Shown in pieces: positions 42,800-51,646 of a stretch of 61,330 nt of DNA. A model generated the notes under the pieces. That model made no database searches and was not told the origin of the DNA. It saw only the letters and a list, made by a program, of their open reading frames with translations. The first letter of the stretch is position 1; every line of letters begins with the position of its first letter. Source of the DNA: Saccharofermentans sp. (GTDB lineage: Bacteria > Bacillota > Clostridia > Saccharofermentanales > Saccharofermentanaceae); assembly GCA_024691325.1 (NCBI GenBank), contig JAILNR010000006.1:1-61330 (forward strand), in the 5' to 3' direction. A program made the translations under genes and the position numbers.

Positions 42800-43984
42800 T
42801 TAATCCGAGAAAACTCGTCTTACGGCGACTATTCTCGAAGCAATATCACTGTCGGCTGTAAACTCGCGAAGCCTTATCGTGGTCCTGGCGGGCGATATCA
42901 TGAGCAAGGTACCGGTATCGGTGCAAAGTGCAGCCTCATACCGCTCGGAGCCGAAGTCAGACGATAAGAATACCAGATCTCCCGGCATTATCGACTCGAT
43001 AAGCAGGTCTCCCGTTACTACATCGTATTCAAGCTCTACCTCCTGCCCCGCCTGCATCTGTTCCTCGGTGGTTCTTGGCATAGCTATACCGTTAACGCAC
43101 GAACAGACATAAATAAGGCCGTTTATGGAGATTCCCTGCTTCGTTATTCCGTTCTCGGAATAAGTTGCATTTACCAAAGAAAGTGCCGAACTTACGAAGT
43201 AACGGCTCGATACGACCTCGATAGAACCTCTCGGTGCGATCTCGATAACACCTGAGGAACCGACCCATCCGGTCTGACCGCCCGGCAGGGATACCTGATA
43301 AACGCCGTCTCTTTTAACATCAGCATAAAGAACTGTATTCATCATGACCTGTGTAATAAGGGTACCCTGACTTGCGTGAGTCATAACATTCTTTCCGGTC
43401 TCAGAGATAACGAGCATGTATTCATGAAGGTCGGGCTCAACTGACGAGGTATCATCGGTAAGATCCACCTTCTTGACATAGCCCTCTATGCCGTCAGTCG
43501 TCCTGATGAGCGCATACACCTCATCCGTATCATCTATCACCTGGACGGGCTCGTTATAAAGAACCTGCGTTATTCTGTGAGAAGTAACATCAGGCCGCTC
43601 AAGTACGTTTGTAACTGTCTTGTTTACGACGCGGTAGGAATCATCGTAGATAAGATTAACTTCCTTCTCAACGAACAACTCGATGTTCGTTCCCCTGAAA
43701 AGCGTGGGAAGAACCTTAGGCAGGATTACAAATATTGATACGATCAGGAAAGCTGTTACGATAACCGCTGCAATCAGGCTTATCAGCGTGCGGCTGTTTC
43801 TGCCCGTGATGTTAGAGTCCTTCTTTCCGAGACCCCACATATCATAGAGGTCTTCAGGCTGTCCGTAATCACCCGCAAGGTCTGCCTGCTCGTTAAGGAA
43901 AGACGCCGCATCCTCGACGTGTCTTATTCCCTTGCCTGCACCTTCCTTGTGCTTATTTTCTGAACTTTTCTCAGACTTCTTCAT
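42800..43984 (-). CDS. SH3-domain protein with an inactive NlpC/P60-like domain
   Basis: A 394-residue bitopic protein: cytoplasmic tail ~1-63, membrane helix ~66-92, two bacterial SH3-like domains (~118-178 and ~187-250), then an NlpC/P60-like domain (~260-394). The last domain keeps the fold signals NGLIYV, AMPRTTEEQMQAG and MPGDLVFL, but the catalytic Cys of D-C-S-G-L is Ile287 (S-I-N-G-L) and the His of HVGIYIG is replaced by Tyr349/Glu350. It therefore should not cut peptidoglycan; a wall-binding or regulatory role is more likely. It is the last gene of the vanW-dnaD-dnaI-acpS unit and overlaps acpS by 14 nt. Confidence 0.78.
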   Translation of the reverse strand: MKKSEKSSENKHKEGAGKGIRHVEDAASFLNEQADLAGDYGQPEDLYDMWGLGKKDSNITGRNSRTLISLIAAVIVTAFLIVSIFVILPKVLPTLFRGTNIELFVEKEVNLIYDDSYRVVNKTVTNVLERPDVTSHRITQVLYNEPVQVIDDTDEVYALIRTTDGIEGYVKKVDLTDDTSSVEPDLHEYMLVISETGKNVMTHASQGTLITQVMMNTVLYADVKRDGVYQVSLPGGQTGWVGSSGVIEIAPRGSIEVVSSRYFVSSALSLVNATYSENGITKQGISINGLIYVCSCVNGIAMPRTTEEQMQAGQEVELEYDVVTGDLLIESIMPGDLVFLSSDFGSERYEAALCTDTGTLLMISPARTTIRLREFTADSDIASRIVAVRRVFSD

Positions 43985-44372
43985 CTGTCAAAAGCACACA
44001 GACAGCTGTGGCGTAATCCTTTTCGTGAGTGATGCTGACAGAGGAGCTTATTACCTTGATTTCCTGCGCCTTCTTAAGGGCTTCCCCGTGAAGAGTAAGT
44101 TCGGGGGCTCCGCCCTCGCCGCAGGTGATCTCGATGTCGCTTAAGGCTATTCCCTGTGTCATGATGCCTGTACCCAGAGCCTTCGCCACGGCCTCCTTGG
44201 CAGCAAATCTGCCCGCGTAGATCTCGTTTACACGGGGCTTTGAGTCATGCGACTGTGCATAGACACGCTCCGCCCTTGTATAGGTTCTGTCAAGAAAAAG
44301 CGTGCTTTGCTTCGTAAGGATCTTTTCGATCCTCGGGATAAAAACGGTATCGATGCCGCTTCTAACTCTCAT
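43971..44372 (-). CDS. acpS: Holo-[acyl-carrier-protein] synthase
   Basis: A 133-residue 4'-phosphopantetheinyl transferase that moves the CoA arm onto acyl carrier protein. Early GIDTVFIPRI (residues 6-15) contains the metal-binding Asp, GRFAAKEAVAKALGTG near 54-69 the CoA-binding Glu-Ala block, and SVSITHEKDYATAVCV near 110-125 the closing motif with His. Length matches the AcpS group. Start ATG overlaps the dnaI-like stop (TGATG). Confidence 0.93.
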   Translation of the reverse strand: MRVRSGIDTVFIPRIEKILTKQSTLFLDRTYTRAERVYAQSHDSKPRVNEIYAGRFAAKEAVAKALGTGIMTQGIALSDIEITCGEGGAPELTLHGEALKKAQEIKVISSSVSITHEKDYATAVCVLLTDEEV

Positions 44373-45244
44373 CAGATCGTTCCCGCACCTCTTAATTTGC
44401 CCGCGATTCTCTCCTCAGAGCCTTCAACGAGGGCGACAAGAGACGAAGATGACACGATCACAGTGGGAAGTCCCGAAGCGATCCTCGCCTCAAGCAGAGT
44501 GTGCAGATTGGTTGCATTCTTATAAACATTAGTAATCTCCGGCACATAGTCGTCGATCACGATATAGTCATAGGACTTAAGGTCATCGAGATCCTCATTC
44601 GTTAACTCGAAGAGCCTGTCGGCCTTAAGATAATGAGCCGAGAGGCCCTGCAGGATAGCGTATTTACAGGATACGACCGCAAGATAAGTCTTACCCGATG
44701 ACACGCCGCCGTTTAAGATCATCACGGGGTTATCGGACTTACCTGCCATAATCTTCTGAATCTTCTTGAATTTCTGGGCACGCTCACCCTTATCTTTGTA
44801 GTAATCAAGGTCAAAACCCTTGAGAGTGAAAGTCGAGAAATCCTTAAGCCCTGATGCATTACAAACATCCACGATGGCATCCTTCATGCAGTCGGGGCAG
44901 ACAACGCTTCTGCCGTCCTTAGCCTTCACATAGCCGGTGTCATTACACTTAGGGCAGATTGCTCTTGTTGAATCGAAGTCATCTCTTATGTTGTTGTCCT
45001 CAAGGAACTTCTCCCTTTGCTTAAGGATGTCCTCCTCCCTCTTAACAAGGGCCTCCATGGGATCAGTGTCGTGCTCGATAGATGCGATCAGCTTCTCCGC
45101 ACGAACTTCAACGAGCTGGGAATCGAGCTTGCGAAGCTCCGGAAACTTCTCGTGAACTGCATCGATCACATCTTCTTTCTTTACTTCCTTAATATTATTG
45201 ATGCGCGAAAGGCGTTCATTTACCGCCTCAGATATCGTCTTCAT
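44372..45244 (-). CDS. DnaI/DnaC-like helicase loader ATPase
   Basis: A 290-residue AAA+ loader expected to place the replicative helicase at the origin. A helical N-terminus (~1-90) carries a zinc site (CPKC near 97 and CPDC near 117). The ATPase domain follows: Walker A GGVSSGKT near 177 and Walker B DYIVIDDY near 226. ATG 45244 was chosen with GGTGGAGG 6-8 nt upstream; the open frame extends 19 codons further into the previous gene without an SD. The start overlaps the DnaD-like gene by 17 nt, and the stop overlaps acpS. Confidence 0.85.
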   Translation of the reverse strand: MKTISEAVNERLSRINNIKEVKKEDVIDAVHEKFPELRKLDSQLVEVRAEKLIASIEHDTDPMEALVKREEDILKQREKFLEDNNIRDDFDSTRAICPKCNDTGYVKAKDGRSVVCPDCMKDAIVDVCNASGLKDFSTFTLKGFDLDYYKDKGERAQKFKKIQKIMAGKSDNPVMILNGGVSSGKTYLAVVSCKYAILQGLSAHYLKADRLFELTNEDLDDLKSYDYIVIDDYVPEITNVYKNATNLHTLLEARIASGLPTVIVSSSSLVALVEGSEERIAGKLRGAGTI

Positions 45245-46265
45245 CGTTTCCTCCACCAAACATCTCGAGTATAGGGTCATGCTCCAGGGAAGGCTTCTCA
45301 CTCATTTTCTCTTCGTCTTCCTTTTGCTTGACGGTAATACCCGCATCCTTGCCGCTTCTTCTTACATTGCTTCTGCCACGGGCGCGGCTTGCCTTGGCTT
45401 TATTCTCATCCGCTCTTTCTTTCTCGTAAACAGCGGCCTTATCTATCGTAGTGATGCCGGCATCAAACCACTCGCGCAGCTTGTTCTCGACATCTACTGT
45501 TCTTATATTACCGCGATACTCGTTACATTTAAAAGCATACTCCACCATCTGACTGTCGGCCTTATAAAGCTCCGACCACTTAGCGATGCGCTTCAAGTCA
45601 AGGTCATTAAGGCGCCTTCTCATGAGCTTGCCCATAAGTTTAACAAGCTCGTCGTTGTTGCCCTTGACCTCGTAGTACTCCTTAAGAGCATCCGCCTTAA
45701 GATATCCCTTCTCATACCATTCCTTTGCAAGTTCATACATCATCGGCACTTTAAAGTGGACTCTTCTTTCCTTCCCCTCCTCGAAAAGCGCATACACAAC
45801 AGCATCATCAAAGTGATACTCGTGCAGACACTTATCAATAAGCTTATAGAAAGCAAATGCCATGTAACCGTTGTAGTATGTCTTCTGAATAGATTCGGCA
45901 AGGAGCTTGCGCTTTTTCTCGTCACTTTTAAGGACGGGAACTCCGTCCTCATCGACCTTGGAATTAACATACTCATCGATTTCTATCTTGCGAAGGTCGA
46001 TGAATTCATAGTCTTTTGAATCAGTACGCGACAAAATGCCGTTCGCCACGAGTTCCTTAAGTGCATTATTAATGTCTTCCTTCGGAATTACCGTGTAGGA
46101 TAATGCGTCTTCCTCTTTAAAGCTGCCGCCCTTATAACTCATGCAAAGCCAAAGATACAAGTCAGTCGCATCTTTGCTCAACATAGGCATATACCGGACA
46201 ATAAAGATGTCCGGTATAAGTGATTCGCTTATTAACAATTCGTGATAGTCTTTGCTGTCAGCCAT
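45228..46265 (-). CDS. DnaD/DnaB-type replication initiation protein
   Basis: A 345-residue protein of the DnaD/DnaB(Gram-positive) superfamily. A winged-helix-like N-terminus (~20-100) precedes two DDBH2 helical repeats (~125-195 and ~205-265; the second has the YxxxxxxLREWFDAGI-type YRGNIRTVDVENKLREWF block). The basic, unstructured tail (~275-345) could bind DNA or the loader. ATG 46265 was chosen with AAGGAC 5 nt upstream, 16 nt after the vanW stop; the open frame reaches further upstream but inside vanW. Together with the next gene it makes a helicase-loading pair as in Bacillus. Confidence 0.85.
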   Translation of the reverse strand: MADSKDYHELLISESLIPDIFIVRYMPMLSKDATDLYLWLCMSYKGGSFKEEDALSYTVIPKEDINNALKELVANGILSRTDSKDYEFIDLRKIEIDEYVNSKVDEDGVPVLKSDEKKRKLLAESIQKTYYNGYMAFAFYKLIDKCLHEYHFDDAVVYALFEEGKERRVHFKVPMMYELAKEWYEKGYLKADALKEYYEVKGNNDELVKLMGKLMRRRLNDLDLKRIAKWSELYKADSQMVEYAFKCNEYRGNIRTVDVENKLREWFDAGITTIDKAAVYEKERADENKAKASRARGRSNVRRSGKDAGITVKQKEDEEKMSEKPSLEHDPILEMFGGGNDEDDI

Positions 46266-46281
46266 TGTGTCCTTTGATGTA

Positions 46282-48108
46282 TCAGGCTGCCGGCTGCTCT
46301 GCAGGCTGTTCAGCAGGTACGTCTGCCGGAGGCGGCTCGACCGCTTCACCTGTACCGGGATCTGCCGGAGCATTAGGATCTGCCGGGGCATTAGGATCTA
46401 CGGGAGCGTTAGGATCGCCTGTCTCAGTTGCAGGACCTTCCACAACACCTGTAAGTGCACCGGTTGCAGGATCAAGAGTAGCCTGTGTGCCGTCGGGATT
46501 AAGTGTACCGACTTCAATCTGTGCAGAAATCGTGGAATACCATGAATTAGGAAGATCAACTCTTCTGATCTCATTGCCGTTAGCATCCATCCAGATCTGG
46601 TAGGAAGCAGCGGTAACTCCGTCGTGGGCAGCTCTCAGGTTATTTGTCTCACCAACGGGAAGCTGCGGGTTAGCAATATACTGAACGCCTGCAGGGTTAG
46701 TCGATAATGTCTCACCCTCAAATACGATGTACTGTCCATCCGGAAGCTGCTGACCGAAGATGGATACAGTGATCTTTGATGTGTTCGGATCCCAGTAAGC
46801 AGAAAGTGCTATCGGGTAATCAGAGCTGTTTCTGAATGCGAAGTCCTGATTAGGCCAGTCAACAGCTGCGTCAGTACCTGCAGCAGCGTATGTGGAAGGC
46901 CACATATGAGGATTACGCTCGATTACTTCAAGGTCAGACTTGATAACAGACTGGTAGATCATGGAGCTTACCTGGCAGATACCGCCGCCGTAAGCCTGAG
47001 CAGACTGTCCGTTCTCGATAACGCCGGCAACTTCATAACCGGAAGCCGCAGTTCTCTCACCGATAAAGTCGTTGAAAGACCACTCCTCACCGGACTGAAG
47101 AACAAGACCGTTGATCCTCTCGCAAGTAATCTGGATGTTGTGGTTTCTGTTGCTGTTAGATGATGTGGTTGATGTGGATGAAGCGATGAGACCGAACTCA
47201 TTCTGGATCATCTCTGTTGTCAACGAAGGCTCTGTGACAGAAGCAACAACATCTACGACGCCCTCATAGACGCCGGACTCGAGAAGGCCCCTTACGCTCG
47301 CAACAGCCTCAGCCATGTCGATCTCATAGCCTCTCTGGGAATTCGTATAAGTAAATGTCTCTGTCTCAGTATCGAAGCCTGTGATAACAGCGTCCTGAGC
47401 TACTGAGGTTGAATCTGCAAGTGTCTCGTTAACGATCTGCTCAACTCCCTCGGAAGAAAGAGTATAAGCTGATGTGTACTCAGCAGGTGTAGTTCTTAAA
47501 GCAAGTCTCTGGTTATAAAGATTAACCAGACCCTGAGGGTCCTCATTGCCTTGAAGTCTTAAGTAGTTGTAAGCCTCTTCGACTACAGAGTCGAGAGTGG
47601 ATGTCAATGTAAGAGTGCTTAAATCCAGAGGATAGTTAACTCCATCAAGATTCAGGCTGATATTAAGTGTGGGCTGGGCAGGCTGGTTAGGTGTAAGAGT
47701 GGAAAGTGCCTGCTCCTTACTCATTCCGCTTACATCGATACCATTGATGATGATACCGTTGATAAAGTTATCGGTCGTAAGCATTGAACGCAGTTCCTTG
47801 GCTGAAACCTTATCGGTCGTTCCGTCAGCAAGGACGATGTCATACTTGGGATCGAAGAACCCCGTTGAATAAAGGTAGTAGCCGCCGCCTGCAAGAACAA
47901 GCAAAATAACAACAACGATAAGCGCCTTCGTACCGACAGGTGCTTTCTTCCTCTTCGCAGGGCTCTTAACCTTGGAAGCCTTGTTAGTTGTCTTCTTGGA
48001 CTTTGAAGATGCGCCAACTCGTACAGGTGCATTGCCCTGTGTTATATGAGAAGGCCTCGAATGCCCCTTACCGCTTGAATTCCCGTTAGTACCGGAACCA
48101 CTCTTCAT
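46282..48108 (-). CDS. VanW family envelope protein
   Basis: A 608-residue membrane-anchored protein. A Lys/Ser/Gly-rich cytoplasmic tail (~1-60), one membrane helix (~63-85), a peptidoglycan-binding-like domain (PG_binding_4 type, ~90-310), then the VanW domain with GGGICQVSS near 375-383 and a G5/RhsA-like region to ~535. The tail (~540-608) is Pro/Ala/Asp-rich with three DPNAP repeats. The biochemical role of VanW is not known; it is linked to the cell wall in vancomycin clusters but is common elsewhere. A GAGGAG SD and a clear promoter precede it. It leads the dnaD-dnaI-acpS unit. Confidence 0.88.
   Translation of the reverse strand: MKSGSGTNGNSSGKGHSRPSHITQGNAPVRVGASSKSKKTTNKASKVKSPAKRKKAPVGTKALIVVVILLVLAGGGYYLYSTGFFDPKYDIVLADGTTDKVSAKELRSMLTTDNFINGIIINGIDVSGMSKEQALSTLTPNQPAQPTLNISLNLDGVNYPLDLSTLTLTSTLDSVVEEAYNYLRLQGNEDPQGLVNLYNQRLALRTTPAEYTSAYTLSSEGVEQIVNETLADSTSVAQDAVITGFDTETETFTYTNSQRGYEIDMAEAVASVRGLLESGVYEGVVDVVASVTEPSLTTEMIQNEFGLIASSTSTTSSNSNRNHNIQITCERINGLVLQSGEEWSFNDFIGERTAASGYEVAGVIENGQSAQAYGGGICQVSSMIYQSVIKSDLEVIERNPHMWPSTYAAAGTDAAVDWPNQDFAFRNSSDYPIALSAYWDPNTSKITVSIFGQQLPDGQYIVFEGETLSTNPAGVQYIANPQLPVGETNNLRAAHDGVTAASYQIWMDANGNEIRRVDLPNSWYSTISAQIEVGTLNPDGTQATLDPATGALTGVVEGPATETGDPNAPVDPNAPADPNAPADPGTGEAVEPPPADVPAEQPAEQPAA
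46358..46411 (-). repeat. Three 18-bp tandem repeats in the vanW 3' end
   Basis: Three near-identical 18-bp units encode repeats of Asp-Pro-Asn-Ala-Pro-x in the protein tail. Copies 1 and 2 differ by one base. Copy number is likely to vary between strains. Confidence 0.8.
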
Positions 48109-48143
48109 TTAACACTCCTCATCCCGAAAAATAATTACACTTC

Positions 48144-48172
48144 AATATACTTAACGGCGACAGAAGTTTCAA
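48144..48172 (-). promoter_or_regulatory. Promoter of the vanW unit
   Basis: TTGAAA, a 17-nt spacer and TATATT on the minus strand, about 36 nt before the vanW ATG. Confidence 0.65.
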
Positions 48173-48213
48173 GCCGTATTTAATAAATATTTTAGATATT
48201 TCGGTAATTAATT

Positions 48214-48240
48214 TTGTACCATTAGCCGATATGTTATAAT
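48214..48240 (+). promoter_or_regulatory. Putative promoter of the sugar-transferase gene
   Basis: A perfect TATAAT (48235-48240) with TTGTAC 15 nt upstream; spacing is short. Leader of about 45 nt, then GGGAG 3-4 nt before ATG 48291. Confidence 0.45.
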
Positions 48241-48290
48241 CAAGGCGATTATGGGGAGTCTGTTCTATTCAGGCGCACCGGTGGGAGAAA

Positions 48291-49712
48291 ATGAGCAACA
48301 GCAAAGTAACTTTTACACATATCCTTAAGATCATCTTCCTTTGCGGTCTTGTGGTTATGGTTAATTTTGCCTATGTCACGAGCTTCTTCGCTATCTTCGG
48401 TTCCGAGATGGAGAACGTGGAATCAGGCGTTAACAACTACGATGCATACATAGCATTGGTTCCTATTATCTCCCTGTCGAGCTTTATACTTGCCGACTTC
48501 CTTCAGATGGCCCGTTTCTTCAGAAAGAAGAACGTCGAGATCATCGCAGATTCAATTAAATTCAGTTTTATACAGACATTGATCACTCTTTCCGCGAAGG
48601 ACCTTACAGAGCTTCGTGCTTTCCCTCGAAGCGTTATCCTCTTGAGTTTCATCGTATTGATGATCTATATCTTCATGTGGCAGATGATCTGTATGGCCAT
48701 CAGCCGTAAGGTCTTCGAGACAGGAAGTCTTGTTATCATCGGCTCGAACGTCACTACGATGAATCAGGTAAAAGAGAAGATTTCCCCTTCACTTAAGAGT
48801 GTGGACCTGGACTTCTCAAGACTCGTACGTTATTCGGATAAACGTGCTGTACGTGCAGTAATCCGAAGCAATGTTGAGATATTCATTTGTCCCGATGTTC
48901 CCGAGGATGTTAAATCAGATATCATCCTTGCTTGTGCAAAGTACAATACAGTTGTTTATGTAGTTCCCCAGTTCTATGAGATCAGCCTTTATAAGTCCAA
49001 GATCATCTATCTTAACGACCTTATGGTCATGCTCATGGACAGAATGGGACTTACTTTCGAGCAGCGCATGTTTAAGAGGATACTCGATCTTATCATGTCC
49101 ATTTTCGCGCTGGTGGTAACATCTCCCATCATGCTTTTGAGCGCACTTCTTATCAAGATCGAGGACGGAGGCCCTGTTTTCTTCAAGCAGGAACGCCTTA
49201 CTATCAATAATAAACCTTATTACATTTATAAGCTCCGCACCATGAGAGTGGATGCCGAGGCAATGACGGGCGCCGTTATCTCCGGCAAGAACGATCCGCG
49301 TGTAACAAAGATCGGCCGTTTCTTGAGAAGAAGTAAGATCGACGAACTGCCGCAGTTCATGAATGTTCTTATGGGCGAGATGAGTGTTGTGGGACCCAGA
49401 TCCGAGCGTCCCGAGTTTGTTGCAGACTTCGAGAAGAAGATCCCCGGCTACTCACAAAGATTTGCCGTTAAAGCAGGTATCACAGGTCTTGCGCAGGTAT
49501 CGGGCAACTACGATACTACCGCACAGGATAAGCTTCGTTACGACCTGCTTTATATCAAGAATTACTCTATCCTTCAGGATATCAAAATCATTTTCCTGAC
49601 GGTGCGTGCCATCTTCACGCCTCACCTTTATAACCAGAGTTTTGAGCAGAACAGAGAGACTGTAGTCTCAACTGATGCACAGCTGCACAGGACGGTAAGT
49701 TCAGATGGCTAA
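48291..49712 (+). CDS. Polyprenyl-phosphate sugar-phosphate transferase (initiating)
   Basis: A 473-residue initiating glycosyl-1-phosphate transferase for surface polysaccharide. Membrane helices lie at ~10-30, ~50-70, ~90-105 and ~115-135; ~140-245 is a CoA-binding-like soluble domain; the C-terminal bacterial sugar transferase domain covers ~258-460, starting with a re-entrant helix ([20 protein letters not shown]) and holding [23 protein letters not shown] and VGPRSERPE. It would move a sugar-1-phosphate from a nucleotide sugar to undecaprenyl phosphate. Architecture matches the WcaJ/CpsE group. The stop overlaps the next glycosyltransferase start by 8 nt. Confidence 0.92.
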   Translation: MSNSKVTFTHILKIIFLCGLVVMVNFAYVTSFFAIFGSEMENVESGVNNYDAYIALVPIISLSSFILADFLQMARFFRKKNVEIIADSIKFSFIQTLITLSAKDLTELRAFPRSVILLSFIVLMIYIFMWQMICMAISRKVFETGSLVIIGSNVTTMNQVKEKISPSLKSVDLDFSRLVRYSDKRAVRAVIRSNVEIFICPDVPEDVKSDIILACAKYNTVVYVVPQFYEISLYKSKIIYLNDLMVMLMDRMGLTFEQRMFKRILDLIMSIFALVVTSPIMLLSALLIKIEDGGPVFFKQERLTINNKPYYIYKLRTMRVDAEAMTGAVISGKNDPRVTKIGRFLRRSKIDELPQFMNVLMGEMSVVGPRSERPEFVADFEKKIPGYSQRFAVKAGITGLAQVSGNYDTTAQDKLRYDLLYIKNYSILQDIKIIFLTVRAIFTPHLYNQSFEQNRETVVSTDAQLHRTVSSDG

Positions 49713-50511
49713 TCCGTATTCCGTTCTTATGTCCGTTTACTCGGAAGAGAATGCCGTCAATTTAAGACAGAGCATCGAGAGTGTTATGACGCAGGATTTC
49801 CCTGCCTCCGAGTTCGTTCTCGTTATAGACGGTCCTATCGGCTCTGCGCTCGAGGAAGTAATCAACTCCTACCCTTCCCTGAAGATCGTCCGTCTGCCCC
49901 AAAACGTCGGGCTCGGTGCCGCTTTGAACGAGGGGCTTAAACATACTTCTTATGATATCGTCGCAAGAATGGACAGTGATGACATCGCGACTCCCTCGAG
50001 AATGGGCAAGGAATACTCGAAGATAAGCGAGGGGCTTGATATCGTAAGTGCTCCCGTATATGAATTCGAGGGCAACATCAGCTTCCTTACAGGTCAGCGC
50101 GATGTTCCGCATACACAGGAAGAGATAATAGAATACTCGAAGAAGCGTAATCCCTTTAACCACCCTTGTGTAATGTTCCGCAAGAGCGCTGTTATCGAAG
50201 CAGGCGGCTACAAAGCTGACTACCCGCTTTTCGAAGACTATGATCTTTGGATAAGGATGCTCAAGAACGGTGCCAGATGCGCGAATTTAAGCGAGCCTCT
50301 TCTTTACATGAGAACTGATGAGGGCATGTACTTAAGACGCGGCGGCATGGATTATGCGAAGATAATGCTCAGCTTCCACAAGATGCTGATGACAACCGGC
50401 TGGACTTCAAAGAAAGACTATTACACGGGAGCTATCCCGCATGCCATCGTATGTGCAATGCCCGAGTTTATCAGGCGTGCCGTCTACCGTAAGCTTCACC
50501 AAAGGCCTTAA
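49705..50511 (+). CDS. Family 2 glycosyltransferase
   Basis: A 268-residue cytoplasmic GT2 enzyme. SVLMSVYSEENA near 6-17 opens the GT-A fold, RMDSDDIATPSRM near 89-101 supplies the metal-binding DxDD, and LFEDYDLWIRM near 173-183 is the ED(Y/F)(D/E) base motif. It resembles AmsE-type transferases that add a sugar to a lipid-linked intermediate. The start overlaps the sugar transferase by 8 nt. The last 41 nt overlap the 3' end of the convergent GT4 gene. Confidence 0.9.
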   Translation: MANPYSVLMSVYSEENAVNLRQSIESVMTQDFPASEFVLVIDGPIGSALEEVINSYPSLKIVRLPQNVGLGAALNEGLKHTSYDIVARMDSDDIATPSRMGKEYSKISEGLDIVSAPVYEFEGNISFLTGQRDVPHTQEEIIEYSKKRNPFNHPCVMFRKSAVIEAGGYKADYPLFEDYDLWIRMLKNGARCANLSEPLLYMRTDEGMYLRRGGMDYAKIMLSFHKMLMTTGWTSKKDYYTGAIPHAIVCAMPEFIRRAVYRKLHQRP

Positions 50512-51646
50512 CAGTACCTTCGGCACAAGTTTCCCAGGAGAATATCCGCGCATGATCCTGCGCGGCTTTTATTTTGTTTTGAGCATCCTGTCCGCCCTGC
50601 TGCGCCTGAATGCCGAGCTTTAAAGCTTCTTCAAGATTATCCCTGATGCTCTCGGGCATCCCGGGGTCAGCAAGGAAGCCAAATCCCTCTGCTATCTCTT
50701 TCATCGATGATCTGTTTGAGGTAACGACGGGAACTCCTGCAGCCATTGCCTCCGCAACGGGAATTCCAAAGCCCTCATACAGAGAAACATACGCGGCAGT
50801 GCTTGCCCTCTTCATAAGAGGGATCATATCCTGATCATCAACAAATCCCGTGAATACTACCTGATCCTTAAGCTCAGGATCAGAGTTAACCATGCTGAAA
50901 AGCTCGTCGTAGAACCAGCCCTTCTTACCTGTGATAACAAGCTTGAACTTGCTTTTCACGGGGTCAGACAGAAGCCTGTAACCTTTGATAAGACCTGCCA
51001 CATTCTTGCGCGGCTCCAGCGTTCCCACATAGTAGATATAATTGCTGTCTATCCCGTATTTGCTTAAAGTCGCATCGTCCGCGGGTGTACCCGTGTAGAA
51101 CTCTTCCGCGACACCCATGTAAGTCACTGTGATATTGGTATTTCGAGGCTTACAGTACTTCGGGATATCATCCTTCGAATTATTGGAGATGGTGATTATC
51201 TTATCGGTAGATCTTGCCGAGCGCTTGATATACCACTTGAACATCTCCCTTTTCCAGCCGACATAAAGCTCGGGGAAAGAGAAATACGCCATGTCGTGAA
51301 ACGCACTCACCACCGCAGTCTTCGGGCTTATAAGCCTTAAAGGATACGGCATGGTGTAGTTCGGGCAGTGAAGCACATCCGCCTTTATCTTCTTAAGTCT
51401 CCAGGGGAAAACGAACTGCTCCCACAGTATGCGGACCCACTGCTTTCTTAAAATCCCCGCCTTACACGGAACCATGTGGAAATTCTCTGCATACACGCCA
51501 AAGCCGTCCAGGTCATCATCCTGCGCGAAAAGATAATACTCATTCTCTTTATCGACCTGCTGAAGCCCTTTGATAAGGCCCAGCATGTATCTTCCGATGC
51601 CGGTCTTAGACTTGGGTGTAGAGGTCAGATCGAGGGCGATCCTCAA
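50471..51646 (-). CDS. Family 4 glycosyltransferase
   Basis: A 391-residue GT-B retaining transferase (GT4). SKTGIGRYMLGLIKGL near 13-28 is the glycine loop of the acceptor domain, YVGTLEPRKN near 205-214 starts the donor domain, and SLYEGFGIPVAEAMAAGVPVV near 294-314 is the conserved E-x7-E nucleotide-sugar motif. It resembles mannosyl/rhamnosyl transferases that use GDP-sugars, in keeping with manC just upstream, whose stop it overlaps by 4 nt. The 3' end overlaps the convergent GT2 gene by 41 nt. Confidence 0.9.
   Translation of the reverse strand: MRIALDLTSTPKSKTGIGRYMLGLIKGLQQVDKENEYYLFAQDDDLDGFGVYAENFHMVPCKAGILRKQWVRILWEQFVFPWRLKKIKADVLHCPNYTMPYPLRLISPKTAVVSAFHDMAYFSFPELYVGWKREMFKWYIKRSARSTDKIITISNNSKDDIPKYCKPRNTNITVTYMGVAEEFYTGTPADDATLSKYGIDSNYIYYVGTLEPRKNVAGLIKGYRLLSDPVKSKFKLVITGKKGWFYDELFSMVNSDPELKDQVVFTGFVDDQDMIPLMKRASTAAYVSLYEGFGIPVAEAMAAGVPVVTSNRSSMKEIAEGFGFLADPGMPESIRDNLEEALKLGIQAQQGGQDAQNKIKAAQDHARIFSWETCAEGTVKAFGEAYGRRHA

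Noticed and set aside
37433..43984. A toxin-antitoxin pair involving the 43-residue membrane protein
   Set aside because: No antisense RNA or partner gene is visible, and the microprotein has no type I toxin features beyond a membrane helix.
45198..46019. 273-codon open frame on the plus strand opposite the DnaD-like gene
   Set aside because: Its Leu/Ile/Val-rich content mirrors the charged helices of the DnaD-like protein, there is no SD, and the sense protein has clear family features.
49705..50511. Convergent 41-bp overlaps as a homologous element
   Set aside because: The two overlap sequences (9646-9686 and 50471-50511) are not similar; only their length agrees.
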